Of a stretch of DNA of 64,000 bases, positions 38,746-49,300 are shown in pieces. Source of the DNA: Strongyloides papillosus (lineage: Eukaryota; Nematoda; Chromadorea; Rhabditida; Strongyloididae); assembly GCA_005656395.1 (NCBI GenBank), contig SRSI01000009.1:1736001-1800000 (forward strand), given 5' to 3'. The notes under the pieces are model-generated. The model did not search any database. It had not been told where the DNA came from and saw nothing but the letters and a program-made list of their open reading frames with translations. The position numbers were made by a program, and so were the translations under genes. Every line of letters starts with the position of its first letter. Position 1 is the stretch's first letter.

Positions 38746-39645
38746 ATGTCTTCGTATTTAAGGTTGACGGCTTTGGCAGCTGCATCTGCAGGTTCATTTC
38801 TACTTGGTTATTCTGCTCATGATGCATTTCGTGTGGCAAATTCAACAACTTCTTTGAATGTTAACAATTCATTGACAGCTGAGGATCCAAATAAAACATT
38901 GGGTCCATCAAGGGCAAGTCAAATAATGAAATTTGGTTATCCTGGTTTTGAAAATTTACGTGTATATGAGGATTTCGTTTTATCATACGATCGGAAGACA
39001 AGAACAGCGCACTGGGTTTTAGAGCACCTAACTCCAGAAAGAATGCAATACAGCCCAAATGTCGATAGGAGTCTTTGTCAATTCCGCCCTGATACATCTA
39101 TTCACCCTTACTTTCAGTCACAAAATGACGACTATAAAGGATCAGGATACGATAGAGGACATTTGGCAGCTGCAGGCAATCATAGAAAAAGTCAACTTGC
39201 AGTTGATCAAACATTTTTTTTGACAAATATGTCACCACAAGTAGGAAGAGGCTTTAACAGGGATAAATGGAATGAATTAGAAATTTATGTGCGTAAATTG
39301 GCGAAAAAGAATCCAAATGTTTTTGTAGCAACAGGTCCTCTATATATTCCAAAAGAAGAAAAAGACGGTTGCAAATATGTAAGATATAAAGTTATTGGTA
39401 AAAATAATGTTGCTGTACCAACACACTTCTTTAAAGTTATTTTGATAGAGAAAAGTTTAAATAATTATGAGATGGAATGTTTTGTATTGCCCAATGATGT
39501 TATTCCTAATGAAACTCCACTTGATAAATTTTACTGTTCACTTGAAACGATTGAAAGATCTGCGGGATTTATTATTTTTGAAAACCTACCAAGTAAAAGT
39601 ATCACAAAAATTAACGGTGTTAAAAAAGGAGGACTTTTATGGTGA
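38746..39645 (+). CDS. cps-6: Mitochondrial endonuclease G
   Basis: A single exon of 299 residues. The N-terminus (LRLTALAAASAGSFLLGYSA) is a hydrophobic mitochondrial targeting and anchor sequence. The DNA/RNA non-specific nuclease core follows, with LRVYEDFVLSYDRKTRTAHW, the catalytic DRGH (residues 136-139, His139 the general base) and the metal-ligand Asn in GRGFNRDKWNELE (about N171). EndoG is held in the intermembrane space. In C. elegans CPS-6 degrades chromosomal DNA in apoptosis and paternal mitochondrial DNA after fertilisation. The start follows the trans-splice acceptor; the frame extends five codons further up without Met. It is probably transcribed with UBXD8. Confidence 0.95.
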   Translation: MSSYLRLTALAAASAGSFLLGYSAHDAFRVANSTTSLNVNNSLTAEDPNKTLGPSRASQIMKFGYPGFENLRVYEDFVLSYDRKTRTAHWVLEHLTPERMQYSPNVDRSLCQFRPDTSIHPYFQSQNDDYKGSGYDRGHLAAAGNHRKSQLAVDQTFFLTNMSPQVGRGFNRDKWNELEIYVRKLAKKNPNVFVATGPLYIPKEEKDGCKYVRYKVIGKNNVAVPTHFFKVILIEKSLNNYEMECFVLPNDVIPNETPLDKFYCSLETIERSAGFIIFENLPSKSITKINGVKKGGLLW

Positions 39646-40362
39646 TTTTGTTTATATTTTAGTTATTAGATTATAGTTTTATTATTGTAAAATGTTGTTA
39701 TGTAAATGAAATATTATTTGTTTAATTAATTAATTTAATTTTTGTTGACAAGTTACCTTGAAGACAAACTCATTTTGAGATATCATTAATTATTTTATCT
39801 TATTATTTGATCAAACAAATGAATAATTCATGTTATTAGTATAATAATTATGACTTTAAGTAACTAGTTTTTCTAATGTCACTTAACTTAAATTTTGACT
39901 GGATTGATGGAGATACTATCAGACTTTAATGGATTTTTACAGATTAAATGAATTGATTTAGTGTAGAAATAATTAAAAGAATTTTTTTTAAAATGGACAC
40001 ATATTTTATAATAATATCTTGTTTTACAATAATTATGTTTTTAATGACACTCTTAAAGGACAGTGATGATTTTTTAACAATGCAATGAAAAATTTGGAAT
40101 AAGATTAAAATTGTTGATGTTGATAATAATTACTTTGATGAAATTTAAAATATATTCCTAACATATTTCCACTTTTTCGGTAAAGAAAGACAAATTTATT
40201 TAATGACTACATATCTTTTTAATATATCAAAGTTTTTCTTATTTATGAAAAATTTAAAACTTTCATTTGAAGGATTATAAATATCTTTATAATTAGAACC
40301 GCCTTATTATTATAATATAAAAGGAGATTAATTTTAATTAATTTTACATTTTAGTTGCTAAC
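39646..40362. other. AT-rich intergenic DNA with collagen promoter
   Basis: No coding-like sequence. The right end contains an acceptor (CATTTTAG, 40347-40354) eight bases before the collagen ATG, consistent with trans-splicing. Confidence 0.5.
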
Positions 40363-41394
40363 ATGGAGTTTACCATTAAACGTCATCTAGCTGTAGCTAC
40401 AGGGCTTTCTGTTGTTTCATTCTCATTACTTTTTATTGGTGTTCCAATGATACTAAATGATATCGCCAATTTTGAGAATCATATAATTCATTCAAGAGAA
40501 GCATACATTTCTCTTTCAAATGGTATGTGGGAAGAATTATTATCACAAAATGTTATTATTAGAAAGGCAAGAGCTTCTGCAGCTATAAAAAGACAAGCAT
40601 ATGATTCTGCTGGTGTTGAAGCAGCTGGAGCCAAGAAAAAAGCTAATGAATGCCCTGCTGGACCACCAGGACCAAAAGGACCACCAGGAGAGAAAGGAGA
40701 AGATGGAAGTCCAGGTGTAGATGGTATTAATGGTGTTCAACATGGATCTAGTGATGCTGAATTCGGAAGTGGTTATGAAGGTGATGTAGCAGCAGTTCAA
40801 TCATGCGCCAGTTGTCCACAAGGACCACCAGGATTACCAGGATATAAAGGAAAGAGAGGACCCAGAGGATTAAAAGGAGAAAAAGGAGCTCCAGGAGTAC
40901 CAGGAAGAGATGGAGAGGTAAACTTAAAATAAAAGTTCATAATTTACTAATTTTTTTGTTAAATTCTTCAGGTTGGAGACCCTGGTCCAGAAGGTGAACC
41001 CGGACTTCCAGGAAACCCAGGAGATCAAGGAGCAATCGGTGAACCAGGTAATGACGCTCAAGGATACGCTAAAGGATCACCTGGACCAAAAGGACCACCA
41101 GGACCTGCTGGTGAAATCGGAGAGGAAGGAATGCAAGGTGAACGTGGTGATGACGGTTTACCAGGTGCTGTTGGAAGTCCTGGAGAATCAGGACCACCAG
41201 GAAATCCAGGAAAAGACGGTATGCCAGGGCTTAAAGGACCAATGGGAACTAATGGAATTGATGCCGAGTATTGTCCATGCCCTGATCGTTCTAAAGGTGG
41301 CTCAAAACAAAATGTCGGTGTTGAAGGAGGTTATAGTGCAGGATTTTCAGAAAATGTTTCACCACCAGCTTCTGCACCCTACAAAAGTCAATAA
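40363..41394 (+). CDS. Cuticle collagen
   Basis: Two exons (40363-40917 and 40972-41394) join in phase 0 over a 54-nt intron to give 325 residues, the normal size for nematode cuticle collagens. Seen: the nematode cuticle collagen N-terminal domain with a signal-anchor helix (residues 8-32, TGLSVVSFSLLFIGVPMI), a basic subtilisin-type cleavage site (AIKR near residue 77), three Gly-X-Y blocks and the Cys pairs that crosslink chains (CASCP between blocks, YCPCP at the end). Gly and Pro are almost always coded GGA and CCA, the biased usage of highly expressed genes in such genomes. The protein is secreted by the hypodermis at moults and forms trimers in the cuticle. The exact col gene cannot be told. 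An AATAAA at about 41431 follows the stop. Confidence 0.95.
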
Positions 41395-41755
41395 AAAATC
41401 ATTTCTTTTGTAACTTTTTAGTTGCATATGAATAAAATCTTATTTCCGATTTTAATGTGCAATTTAATAAGATAATATTTATTTGGAATTCATAGAATTT
41501 TTTAATTCACTACTTATATAAGCAAAGTATTGTGTAAATGCTAATTTATAGTATTTAAAAGGGCGTAAAGAGGCTTTTCTTATCACCCACGGTATTAAGT
41601 TTGGAAATTTTTTAAATTAATCGCATATATTTTAAGTTATCAATATTACAATTGATAATTTTTTATCAAAGGCAACCTTTTGTCATAATTATTTTATATC
41701 TATAATCTTCTGTTTTTTATATAGAAAATATATATTGTCATTGGAGATAAAAAAT
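41395..41755. other. Convergent 3' intergenic region
   Basis: It separates the stops of the collagen and aquaporin genes. It contains a plus-strand AATAAA at about 41431 and AT-rich filler, with no open frame of note. Confidence 0.55.
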
Positions 41756-42561
41756 TTAAACTATTCTGACATCATATTGACTACTGAAAAAAAGTCGATA
41801 AAGAGATGCTGTAATGACACTTCCTGCAAAAGGTCCGGCCCAATATATGTAATGATAATTCCATATTAGATCAAAGTTAACATTTTTACCAAAAATTGAA
41901 TATGCTGCTGCTGGACCAAGACTTCGGGCTGGATTCAAAGATGCTCCAGAAATTGATCCACAACTAAGTATACATAATGATAAAGCCATTCCTATAGATA
42001 GGGGAGCAAGTGCGAAATTTTTCCTATCTGCTGCAGTCATAACAATTACCGTTGTTAATATAAATGTCAAAATACATTCTGTAATAAGACCTTGCCACCA
42101 TGTATTAGCTAAATTGAGTACTGTTGCACCACCGATAATGGAATCATATTGTTTTTGAGTTAATACAGCCTAAAAAATATATTAGAATAAACTTTGGACT
42201 TTACGAAACATACTTGTAGAAGAACACTTCCCGTAAAGCCACCAAGAAGTTGAGCTGGCCAAAATGCTAGAAGATGTAAAAATGGAAACTTTCCACTTAA
42301 CGCTAGACTGAGACTAACAGCTGGGTTTAAATGTCCACCTGATATTTCACCAAAAGCGCTAACACCAGCAAATATAGTTAATCCATGAGCAAAAGCTACC
42401 GAAACAATATTACCATTTAGAGCAGAAATAGATCCAATAAAAACAAAGATAAGACACCCAACGAATTCTGCCAAAGCTTGGTTGATTATTGTATATTTCT
42501 TATTTAATGATACTGTACTATGTAAACTTAGTGAATCTTCCCAACCATTACTTTTTGACAT
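41756..42561 (-). CDS. Aquaporin, AQP8-like
   Basis: Two exons (42561-42214 and 42169-41756) join in phase 0 over a 44-nt intron to give 253 residues with six membrane helices. Both pore boxes are intact: GGHLNPAVS (NPA at 79-81) and GASLNPARS (NPA at 195-197, Arg198 of the ar/R filter). In the fifth helix the position of the orthodox His of water-only aquaporins is not His (LSLCILSCG), and the run from there to NPARSLGPA follows the AQP8 group, which passes water and often ammonia or hydrogen peroxide. C. elegans aqp-4, -5 and -6 belong near this group. The N-terminus is short and cytoplasmic. A TTTTTAG acceptor lies about 18 bases before the ATG (complement of 42579-42586). Exact substrate range is inference. 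Confidence 0.92.
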
Positions 42562-43885
42562 TTTTAATAATACTATATCTAAAAATATATTGTAACTAAT
42601 ATATGAAATAAATCATAAAATTATTATATGTTTTATAGAAGAGTATAATAAATTAAAAAAAGTATTAATAAAGGTTTAATTACTTAATCACTATCTTTAT
42701 ATAATCACATTCTTATCACGGATTAAATATAATAATGATTTTAGGTACAATTTAAATATGGTATTAATTAATCATTGATATGAATTTTCAGTAAACAATA
42801 ATACCAAAGAGAAGTAAATACTTCTAAAAATTGTTAAACTGATAATTGATAACAATTATGGTAACCTTTCCTTAATATGTCTAAAAATAGACAACTTGTG
42901 AGATTATCAGTCAAATCTTTTTTTTAGTTTGATTTTTTTATAATTGATGATGTTATGGTTCTCTTAGTATTATTATGATGATGTTAAAAAATTTTTTTTT
43001 AAGAAATATACTTGATTTTTTATTTTGTTATGATACTTTTTTACTTTTAAAATTCAACATGCTACTTTAAAAGTTTAATTAGTACTAATTGATAGTTTAT
43101 CATTGAAAATTACAAGAATTTTAACATGTAATTGTCTCTAATCTCTGGACCACTAAGACTACTATAAATTAACAGTAATTGCATTTATACTTTAAATTTT
43201 ATCTCTCTTTCGTAATGTTAAATATTGTGATTTACTTGATTAGTTTTTACAAGGAGTGAGAAAAATTTCTTATTTGAAATATAAAAAATTATTTCATTTA
43301 CTAATTCTCATAAAATATAAGTATCATAAAAAATGTACCAATAAAGAAATACGAGATTGAAAATAAAAAAGTAACACAATGATTTTGTTATCATGTCAAA
43401 AAAATCTACTGCATTAAATAAAGAAAGTGACGTTTCTGATTGACTACATAATTCTATAAACCACAAGAAAGTTAAATTTTTGGGTTTACATTAAGACGAT
43501 TAAAAACAATATATTTACACAGTTAATCATTCATCCAAAACTGATAAAAATTTCAAATAATATTTATTATATAATCATTCCACAACAAAATATTTGGAGA
43601 AATAGAAATGAAAATATTTATTTGATATCAATCAAAGAGTATACTGAAATGAAAAATAACATTTACTTAAAAAAATACTCCAAAAAAGTGATTTTAAATC
43701 TTTATATTACTATACCATAAAAACCCACTGACATATGTCAGTTATAAATATTATCAATGTACCCATTCATGAAAAAAGTAACAATTAAAAAATTATTCTC
43801 CATCGTTTTTAAAAAGTATTAAAACCTCTTTGAATAAATGTAATCACTAAAATCTCCTTTCAGATTACATTTGGTATTATTCTTT
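42562..43885. other. AT-rich intergenic DNA
   Basis: Apart from the aquaporin leader and trans-splice site at the left end, no coding-like sequence is seen. The right end is the 3' flank of the micropeptide gene. Confidence 0.5.
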
Positions 43886-44109
43886 TTAAATATTATATTT
43901 TCCAGAAGTACTTTGGTTGGCATCCTTATTGGCTTCCAAGGCCTCCGTAATAGTAGCAAAAAGATCATGAAAACAGAGAAGCAAATCTGAAAGAAAGGAA
44001 TAATAAAATAAATATTAAACTTACAAATTACTTGCAAAAAGACAATAAGACGCATGTAAAAACAAATTTGCTTGAAGTGGTCTTTAATCAACTGATTTTC
44101 AGAATCCAT
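43886..44109 (-). CDS. Putative 61-residue single-pass membrane micropeptide
   Basis: Two exons (44109-44025 and 43986-43886) join in phase 1 across a 38-nt intron with perfect borders (GTAAGT...TTTCTTTCAG), giving 61 residues. The N-terminus MDSENQLIKDHFKQICFYM is polar, a hydrophobic helix follows (about residues 19-44), and the end ITEALEANKDANQSTSGKY is polar. A TATTTCAG acceptor stops three bases before the ATG, as in trans-splicing. Without splicing, a longer 96-codon frame exists, but its tail is basic noise. I do not recognise the family; small single-helix regulators of ion pumps have this general form, but that is only an analogy. Confidence 0.6.
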
Positions 44110-44163
44110 TATCTGAAATAAAACAAAATAAAAATAACATAAAATGAAAAAGAAAAAAAGTGA

Positions 44164-44388
44164 AATGAAAGAAACCTTACTTATATATATCCCACAACAA
44201 AAGACTTTCTAGAAATCACTGCAAAATCCAGAGTTCATGGGAATAGACAATCTTTAGAAAGTGAGATGATGAAATTATTGTTGAGAGAGACGAAATTTAT
44301 ACGCCTAATTCATGGTCAGTATAAAAACATTATCCACCAAAACATTTTTGATTCTCTTAAAGAAGATAAACAGGTGAATGTACTTTAG
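44164..44388 (+). other. Orphan open frame, probable exon
   Basis: A 74-codon plus-strand frame, opened by a TGA at 44161, has strongly protein-like content, for example KSRVHGNRQSLESEMMKLL and RETKFIRLIHGQYKNIIH. It has no upstream ATG; the first Met is internal (MMKLL). A donor CAG/GTGAAT lies near its end (about 44373) and possible acceptors (AAAG, TTTCTAG) near its start. Content and length are unlike the flanking noise, and the complementary strand is broken by stops. It may be an exon of a small unannotated gene or a relic. I cannot name a family. Confidence 0.4.
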
Positions 44389-44725
44389 TTGTTTTTATAA
44401 CTTTTCTTTTTACATTATCGCAATTGTGTTTGTTAAGTAAAACCTTTTTCTTTTTATCTTACTGTTTTACTAAAATCACCACTACAATAGTTTTTTCTAC
44501 AAAACACAATGAAATTACTAAGACAAACTAAATAATTTTTATTTCCAAAATTAAGACTTAACATTCTAAACATTTATAAATTATTAAAAAATAATTGTGT
44601 AGGGATATAACAAAGGTAAAAATTAATATAAAAAATATCACCTTTGATAGTAAAAAAAAATTTATTTTAATTAGAGAAAAATTAGTCATTCTGACCATCT
44701 TTGTAACTTAAGAGTTAACACTTCT
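44389..44725. other. Intergenic DNA
   Basis: AT-rich sequence with nothing recognisable. It includes the 3' flank of the MTA-like gene, with possible minus-strand polyadenylation signals. Confidence 0.5.
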
Positions 44726-46908
44726 TCACATATTAAGGTTAGCTTTTTTTGTTTCTTTACTGTTATCATCATCTTCATTAGCAGGTCTTTTTACTCCTCT
44801 TTTAGCTAAAACCTGTAAAATTTCTTGGTAGCCTAAATTTTTAGATCCTCGCCAACTAGAGCCAGCAATTATCTTGTTAATAATTAATGGATTTTTAACA
44901 ATGACATCTTTTAAATGATTAATTACGCATTCTTGTGTCAGTCCAGTAACTGTTTTACAAGGAGCCCTCGACAATTTATTTATCTTTAATTGTTGCTTGG
45001 TTAATGTTTTACAACCCAATTTAAAAAGAATATCTGCTTTCCATAAGAATGAAGCGCGCTTAGAAGGTACCATTACCGCCTTAGTACCATTTTGTAAGGC
45101 AGAACCATTTGAAGCCGCTAAGTGTGCTTGGTAAATTGCCAATTGTTCTGGAGTGAGTTTAGCAACAATCTGTGATGGTATATTTGTTAATTTCCCTCCA
45201 ACAATTGTGGGACAACTTTTGAAGTTTGGCAGAGGAAGATTTTTATCTGATGATACATCTAAAATATATTAAGATCAAATTTATATCTAAAGAGAAACTT
45301 ACTCTTATCTAAATCAAATAATTCATTAGGATGTTGAACTTTCAGAGCTCCACATTTTTTCCAAAATATCCAACATTCATTACATATTTTTAAGCTTAAA
45401 TAAGATGGACCCCAATTATAATAACTTGACCCATCATCTCTTTCACAACTTTCACATTTATATGTACCTTTTTTTGGAGGATTACTATTAGAGTGAGCAA
45501 GATTAGGACTTGGTTTTGAGAAACTTGGAACATACACTTGCTTCAATTTACAATCTTTTTCTTCATTTTTCTTTTTCTTAATCTCAGCATACCTATTTGT
45601 TGTTTTCCACATATAATAATATTCAATAATATCTTTCATTGTCTTCCACCCGAGACATACTTGACGAATTTCACCAAAGTCTTTTCCTAATTTTTCCATA
45701 CCTTCTTCAAATAAATTTGTTTCATATGGTGACCATTCTTCAAATTGATCACGACAAAGAACTGGCCCTCCTAATGTTGTAGTGTTACAAGAAGTTACTT
45801 TATCAGCAGCAATAGGATAGGCGTCTCTGTCTGGTGGTGGAACAAGATATTTTACAGCCTTACCAATATCATAGTCTCCATAATGAAGTAAGGCCATAGC
45901 ATGAAGAAGTGTAACATCACGAGATGCGGATGCAGCTGTCATTTGAACAGAGGGATATTTAGCTGAGGAAGTTGGATCAATAGCTCTGGCAAATGTTCCG
46001 ACAGCTCTTGCAAGAATAAGGAATTGATCAATATCTTTATCTGTCAATGTATGATGTGGATGGTACACTAAAGTTTCTCTATCAGTAGTTGGTGGTACAT
46101 GAAGAATGTTGCTAGGTTTTTCATCTTTTTCCATAGGCTCTTCTAATTTAACTTTTCTAGCTGATGATGGTCCTTCCCATGGATCAACAACAGCTTGATA
46201 TCTATCACCAAGTCTAAGAGATCCTTTATCAGCTAACAGAGACATATTTGTAGCATCATATACTAAACTATAAAAGAAGAAATCTTCCTTGTCTAAATAA
46301 TCTTCAGGATTTTCAACTTCACTTAATAAAGTTACATTACATTTCCCTCTAATATTTGCTGCTGGTATACTTTCACATTGCCTTGTAAAAAATAATTCTC
46401 TACAACGAAGAGCATGAATTTGTTGTTTAGTTAGTTTTTCTGCACCTGTAGGTAAACCACCTAATCCTATAATATCATCTTTTTCTCCTCCATTTACTGA
46501 AGAAGAAATTTCTGAATTATCAGCACTTTTTTGTTCAATATCATCGACTTCTTGGTTAGAATCATTGTCATTATTAGATGTAGATTCGACTTTTACTTCA
46601 TCTTCTTTTTTATCATCATTTTCCGTTGATGTTGTTGGTGGTATACTTTCTTCTTTAATATTTATACTTACAGCTTTTTTTAAATCTTCTTCATCATGGT
46701 CTTTTTTCCTTTCAGCTTTATCGGCGATATATAATAATTCTTTAGGAATCTCCCTACGCCTATAAAAACAGGCAACTTTTGCTTCCACGTTTCCAGTAGA
46801 CATTTTGTTTAATTCATCAATACGTCTAATTAAGTATGGTGCCCCAGGTGAAGATTCAAAATATACAAAATCTCCAACTCGGTACATATTTTTATCCATT
46901 TGAGCCAT
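44726..46908 (-). CDS. lin-40: MTA-family NuRD subunit (LIN-40 type)
   Basis: Two exons (46908-45303 and 45258-44726) join in phase 1 over a 44-nt intron to give 712 residues. Domains in order: BAH (from YRVGDFVYFESSPGAPYLIR to FFFYSLVYDATNMSLLADKG), with an acidic Ser-rich insertion at about residues 75-150; ELM2 (IDQFLILARAVGTFARAID); SANT (CRDQFEEWSPYETNLFEEG, then IIEYYYMWKTTNRY); and a GATA-type zinc finger with CESC and CNEC at about residues 486-522. The C-terminal part has ASFLWKADILFKLGC, like the RBBP-binding repeat of MTA proteins, and a basic end KRGVKRPANE. MTA proteins scaffold HDAC1/2 in the NuRD chromatin remodelling complex; in C. elegans LIN-40 acts in vulval and embryonic fate decisions. 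EGL-27 is a related alternative, but the BAH-ELM2-SANT-GATA order and length favour LIN-40. Confidence 0.93.
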
Positions 46909-47623
46909 TTTGAAAACTAAATATAAAATAGAATTTACTATTATAATATAAATGAAATAAGTATTAAAAAATATATCAAATTATAAAGGCATTGAAAACA
47001 AAAAGCTTGTAATAAATTACGTAATATTGTACATAAATCAATAGTTTTCACTAAATTTTTAAATCTGTTCACATAGTCAAATCCTTCTTAGCTAACTATT
47101 ATTTTTTAGAATTATTTATAAATAAGTATAATTTATTAAGATAAAAATGCGGAAAATAAAGGTAATAATGTAGAATGAAAAGAATATGGCAAAAAAATAA
47201 GTATAGGTCAAGATATTACAAGCAAGGCATACAAAAAACAAGTATGCCAGTTGGCATCTCTGTACACATTCTTTGTATGTGTATGTATGGTGACATACTT
47301 TATAGCTATAACCAACATTAAAAATGTAGGCTGTGTAGAGGGAGAACATAGAAGAAAATTGTTGAGCGGGTGGATGGTCAAACTTTCACCGATTAAACTT
47401 AGAGAGGCCAATTAATTTTTGGAAAAGTGTTAAATTAATATACATTGTATATTTAACAAAACTAAAAAAATGTTTTTAATGAAATATTTTTTAGAAATAT
47501 AAATTCTTAAAAATCAAATTACAATATAAAGAGTGATGGGTTATTTGTATAAATATATTATTTTGGTGTTGATAAAGAATATTAATAAAAGAAAAGAAAT
47601 GAGGAGTTAATTGACTATAGATG
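46909..47623. other. Upstream region of the MTA-like gene
   Basis: It holds the short 5' leader of the MTA-like gene, with an ATTTAG acceptor about eight bases before the ATG. A less AT-rich patch at about 47150-47420 contains overlapping minus-strand frames of 67 and 77 codons. Their His/Thr/Tyr-rich content does not look like a conserved protein. It may be promoter or upstream exon sequence. Confidence 0.4.
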
Positions 47624-48373
47624 TTATGACAAAAAATTATAATCAATTACATTTAGTATGATTGTGAATAACAGTATAAGTTGGTAGAAAGGCCCAAATC
47701 CAGATGCAACACAATATTCTTTGCATACATAAACTTCTTTAATGTCGTCTGCGTAGATATTATACTTTTTCATATCACATCCAAAAATTTTTAGGAAGTT
47801 AATGTATTTTTTTTTCCAAATATCAGGTTCATAAACAGTTATTGAATCTTTTTGACTTATTCTTGTTGCGTTTTCTGACATAGGTAGACACTTTGGATAT
47901 TCTCCATTTCCAATCCAAACACAATTTAAAGTGTGATCTAGTAAATCATCTTCCATCAGTAATGGACTTTCTAAAACATTTCTACAATATTTGTCTTTGA
48001 TAATGTAATCATGATCTGTTCTAAAAAAATAAATCATTCTTTTTATTTTTACTTACAATTGAGATGTTATAAGATTATTATTGTATTTTTTCAACAAATT
48101 TAAAATTTCAATCTTTTTGTAGAGCCACAGTTTCCAATAGCTTTTATCACATATTAATCTCGGTGCTGTAGAACAAACAAACGGAACCATATCATCTTCC
48201 AAATTTACATTAATTGAATTATAATTTATAATTTTTGAGTATAATTCATTTGTATTTATTTCTAGATTTTTTGATAAATAGTTTATTGTTTCAACCGGAG
48301 AATGTAATATGGTGGTTATGAAATAAATATATGAAAAATGAAATGAAAATATGTTGCAAAAATTAAAATTCAT
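47624..48373 (-). CDS. Secreted or GPI-anchored cysteine-containing protein, unrecognised
   Basis: Two exons (48373-48057 and 48020-47624) join in phase 2 over a 36-nt intron to give 237 residues. The N-terminus is a signal peptide (residues 1 to about 27, ending TTILHSPVE). The mature part has eight or so Cys, in PFVCSTAPRLICDKSYWK, KYCRNVLESP, LNCVWIGNGEYPKCLP, IFGCDMKKY and VYVCKEYC, and then a hydrophobic C-terminus (YQLILLFTIILNVIDY) fitting a GPI signal or membrane helix. The spacing of FVCS, YCR and PKCLP faintly recalls a Frizzled-type cysteine-rich domain, but this is weak. The gene lies 121 bp downstream of a Ly6-like gene on the same strand, so the two may be co-transcribed or derive from a locus of secreted surface proteins. 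Confidence 0.75.
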
Positions 48374-48494
48374 TTTAATTTATGAAATTAAAATCAAATT
48401 AGTTTTAGTGATAATTAAACCTAATTTAAATGACAGTAAATTTTAATATTAAGTTATAATATATTTAAAATTTATCATACAAAAAAGTACTTAT

Positions 48495-49300
48495 CTAGTA
48501 AAAAAAAATTAACAATGTTTTTATAAGATATATAATTACAAAAGTTGAAATACTGTTAATCTTCCAAGAATTTGATTTTGAAATATTTAAAAAGAAATTA
48601 TTTTTTTCACCACTGTCACTTATAAATTTTTCATATAGTAAAGGTTTATCTGCTTTTTTTCGACCTGCTTGCCTATTTCTAAGTTCATAATCTTGTAAAA
48701 TTGGATCATTAGGTAAATAATATTTATAGTGAGAAACTTCATTAAAATTAATGTTTTCAAATAGTGAAGATTCATATTCACTAAAATACTGTGCTTCTTC
48801 TACCTCATTACATAAATTATTTGAACATATACATGTTCCCGTTTTATTATTCATTTCACAAACTGTTGTTTCATTTCCATAACAATAACGAACATTTTTT
48901 CCTATATTTTGATTATTATTTATAGTTATTAAATCATTTAGTGTCAAATTTAAACATCCTGATGTAAATAAAAAAAATCCATAATTTTTGTGATGTCCTA
49001 AAATTAATATAAATTAAAAATTATTTTCTTACTCATATAACAAGCGTTTCCTTTGCATGTCTTCATTGTATTATTTTTACATCCTAATAGTTGAAAGCCG
49101 CTAAAATCGTCAAAATCCATACAAAAATAACAATTTACGAGTCGATTTTGATTCCATGAACTTAATTCTTGTACAGGAGAAATTTTATTACTATCGGTTT
49201 TTAGAATAAAAAGTAATATAATAGTGAATATTAAATATTTGTACCATTTAAAATTTCCTTTTAATATTTTGAATTCCCATTTTTTTTGTTTAATTTTCAT
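48495..49300 (-). CDS. Ly6/three-finger-like GPI-anchored protein
   Basis: Two exons (49300-49033 and 48997-48495) join in phase 1 over a 35-nt intron to give 256 residues. After a basic start and a hydrophobic signal sequence (about residues 20-35, YLIFTIILLFIL), the mature part has NCYFCMDFDD, LLGCKN, MKTCKGNACYM, FTSGCLNL, VRYCYGNETTVCEM and CICSNNLCN. The CxxC opening and the C-x-C-x-x-x-x-C-N end are the Ly6/uPAR-type pattern. A polar stalk of about 80 residues with a dibasic RKK site follows, then a hydrophobic tail (about 236-256) suited to a GPI anchor. Nematode relatives include the ODR-2/HOT and other Ly6-like proteins of neurons and epidermis. The exact orthologue cannot be given. 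Confidence 0.78.

Noticed and set aside
43819..44109. Unspliced 96-codon version of the micropeptide
   Set aside because: A consensus intron with perfect borders lies inside, and the spliced product has a more protein-like tail.
47116..47411. Two overlapping minus-strand frames and a less AT-rich patch, considered as a gene, an snRNA or an SL RNA
   Set aside because: The minus strand has GTTTAAT and AAGTTTGA words vaguely like the spliced leader, but no donor follows, and the AATTTTTGG Sm-like word is on the other strand. The frames lack conserved-protein character.
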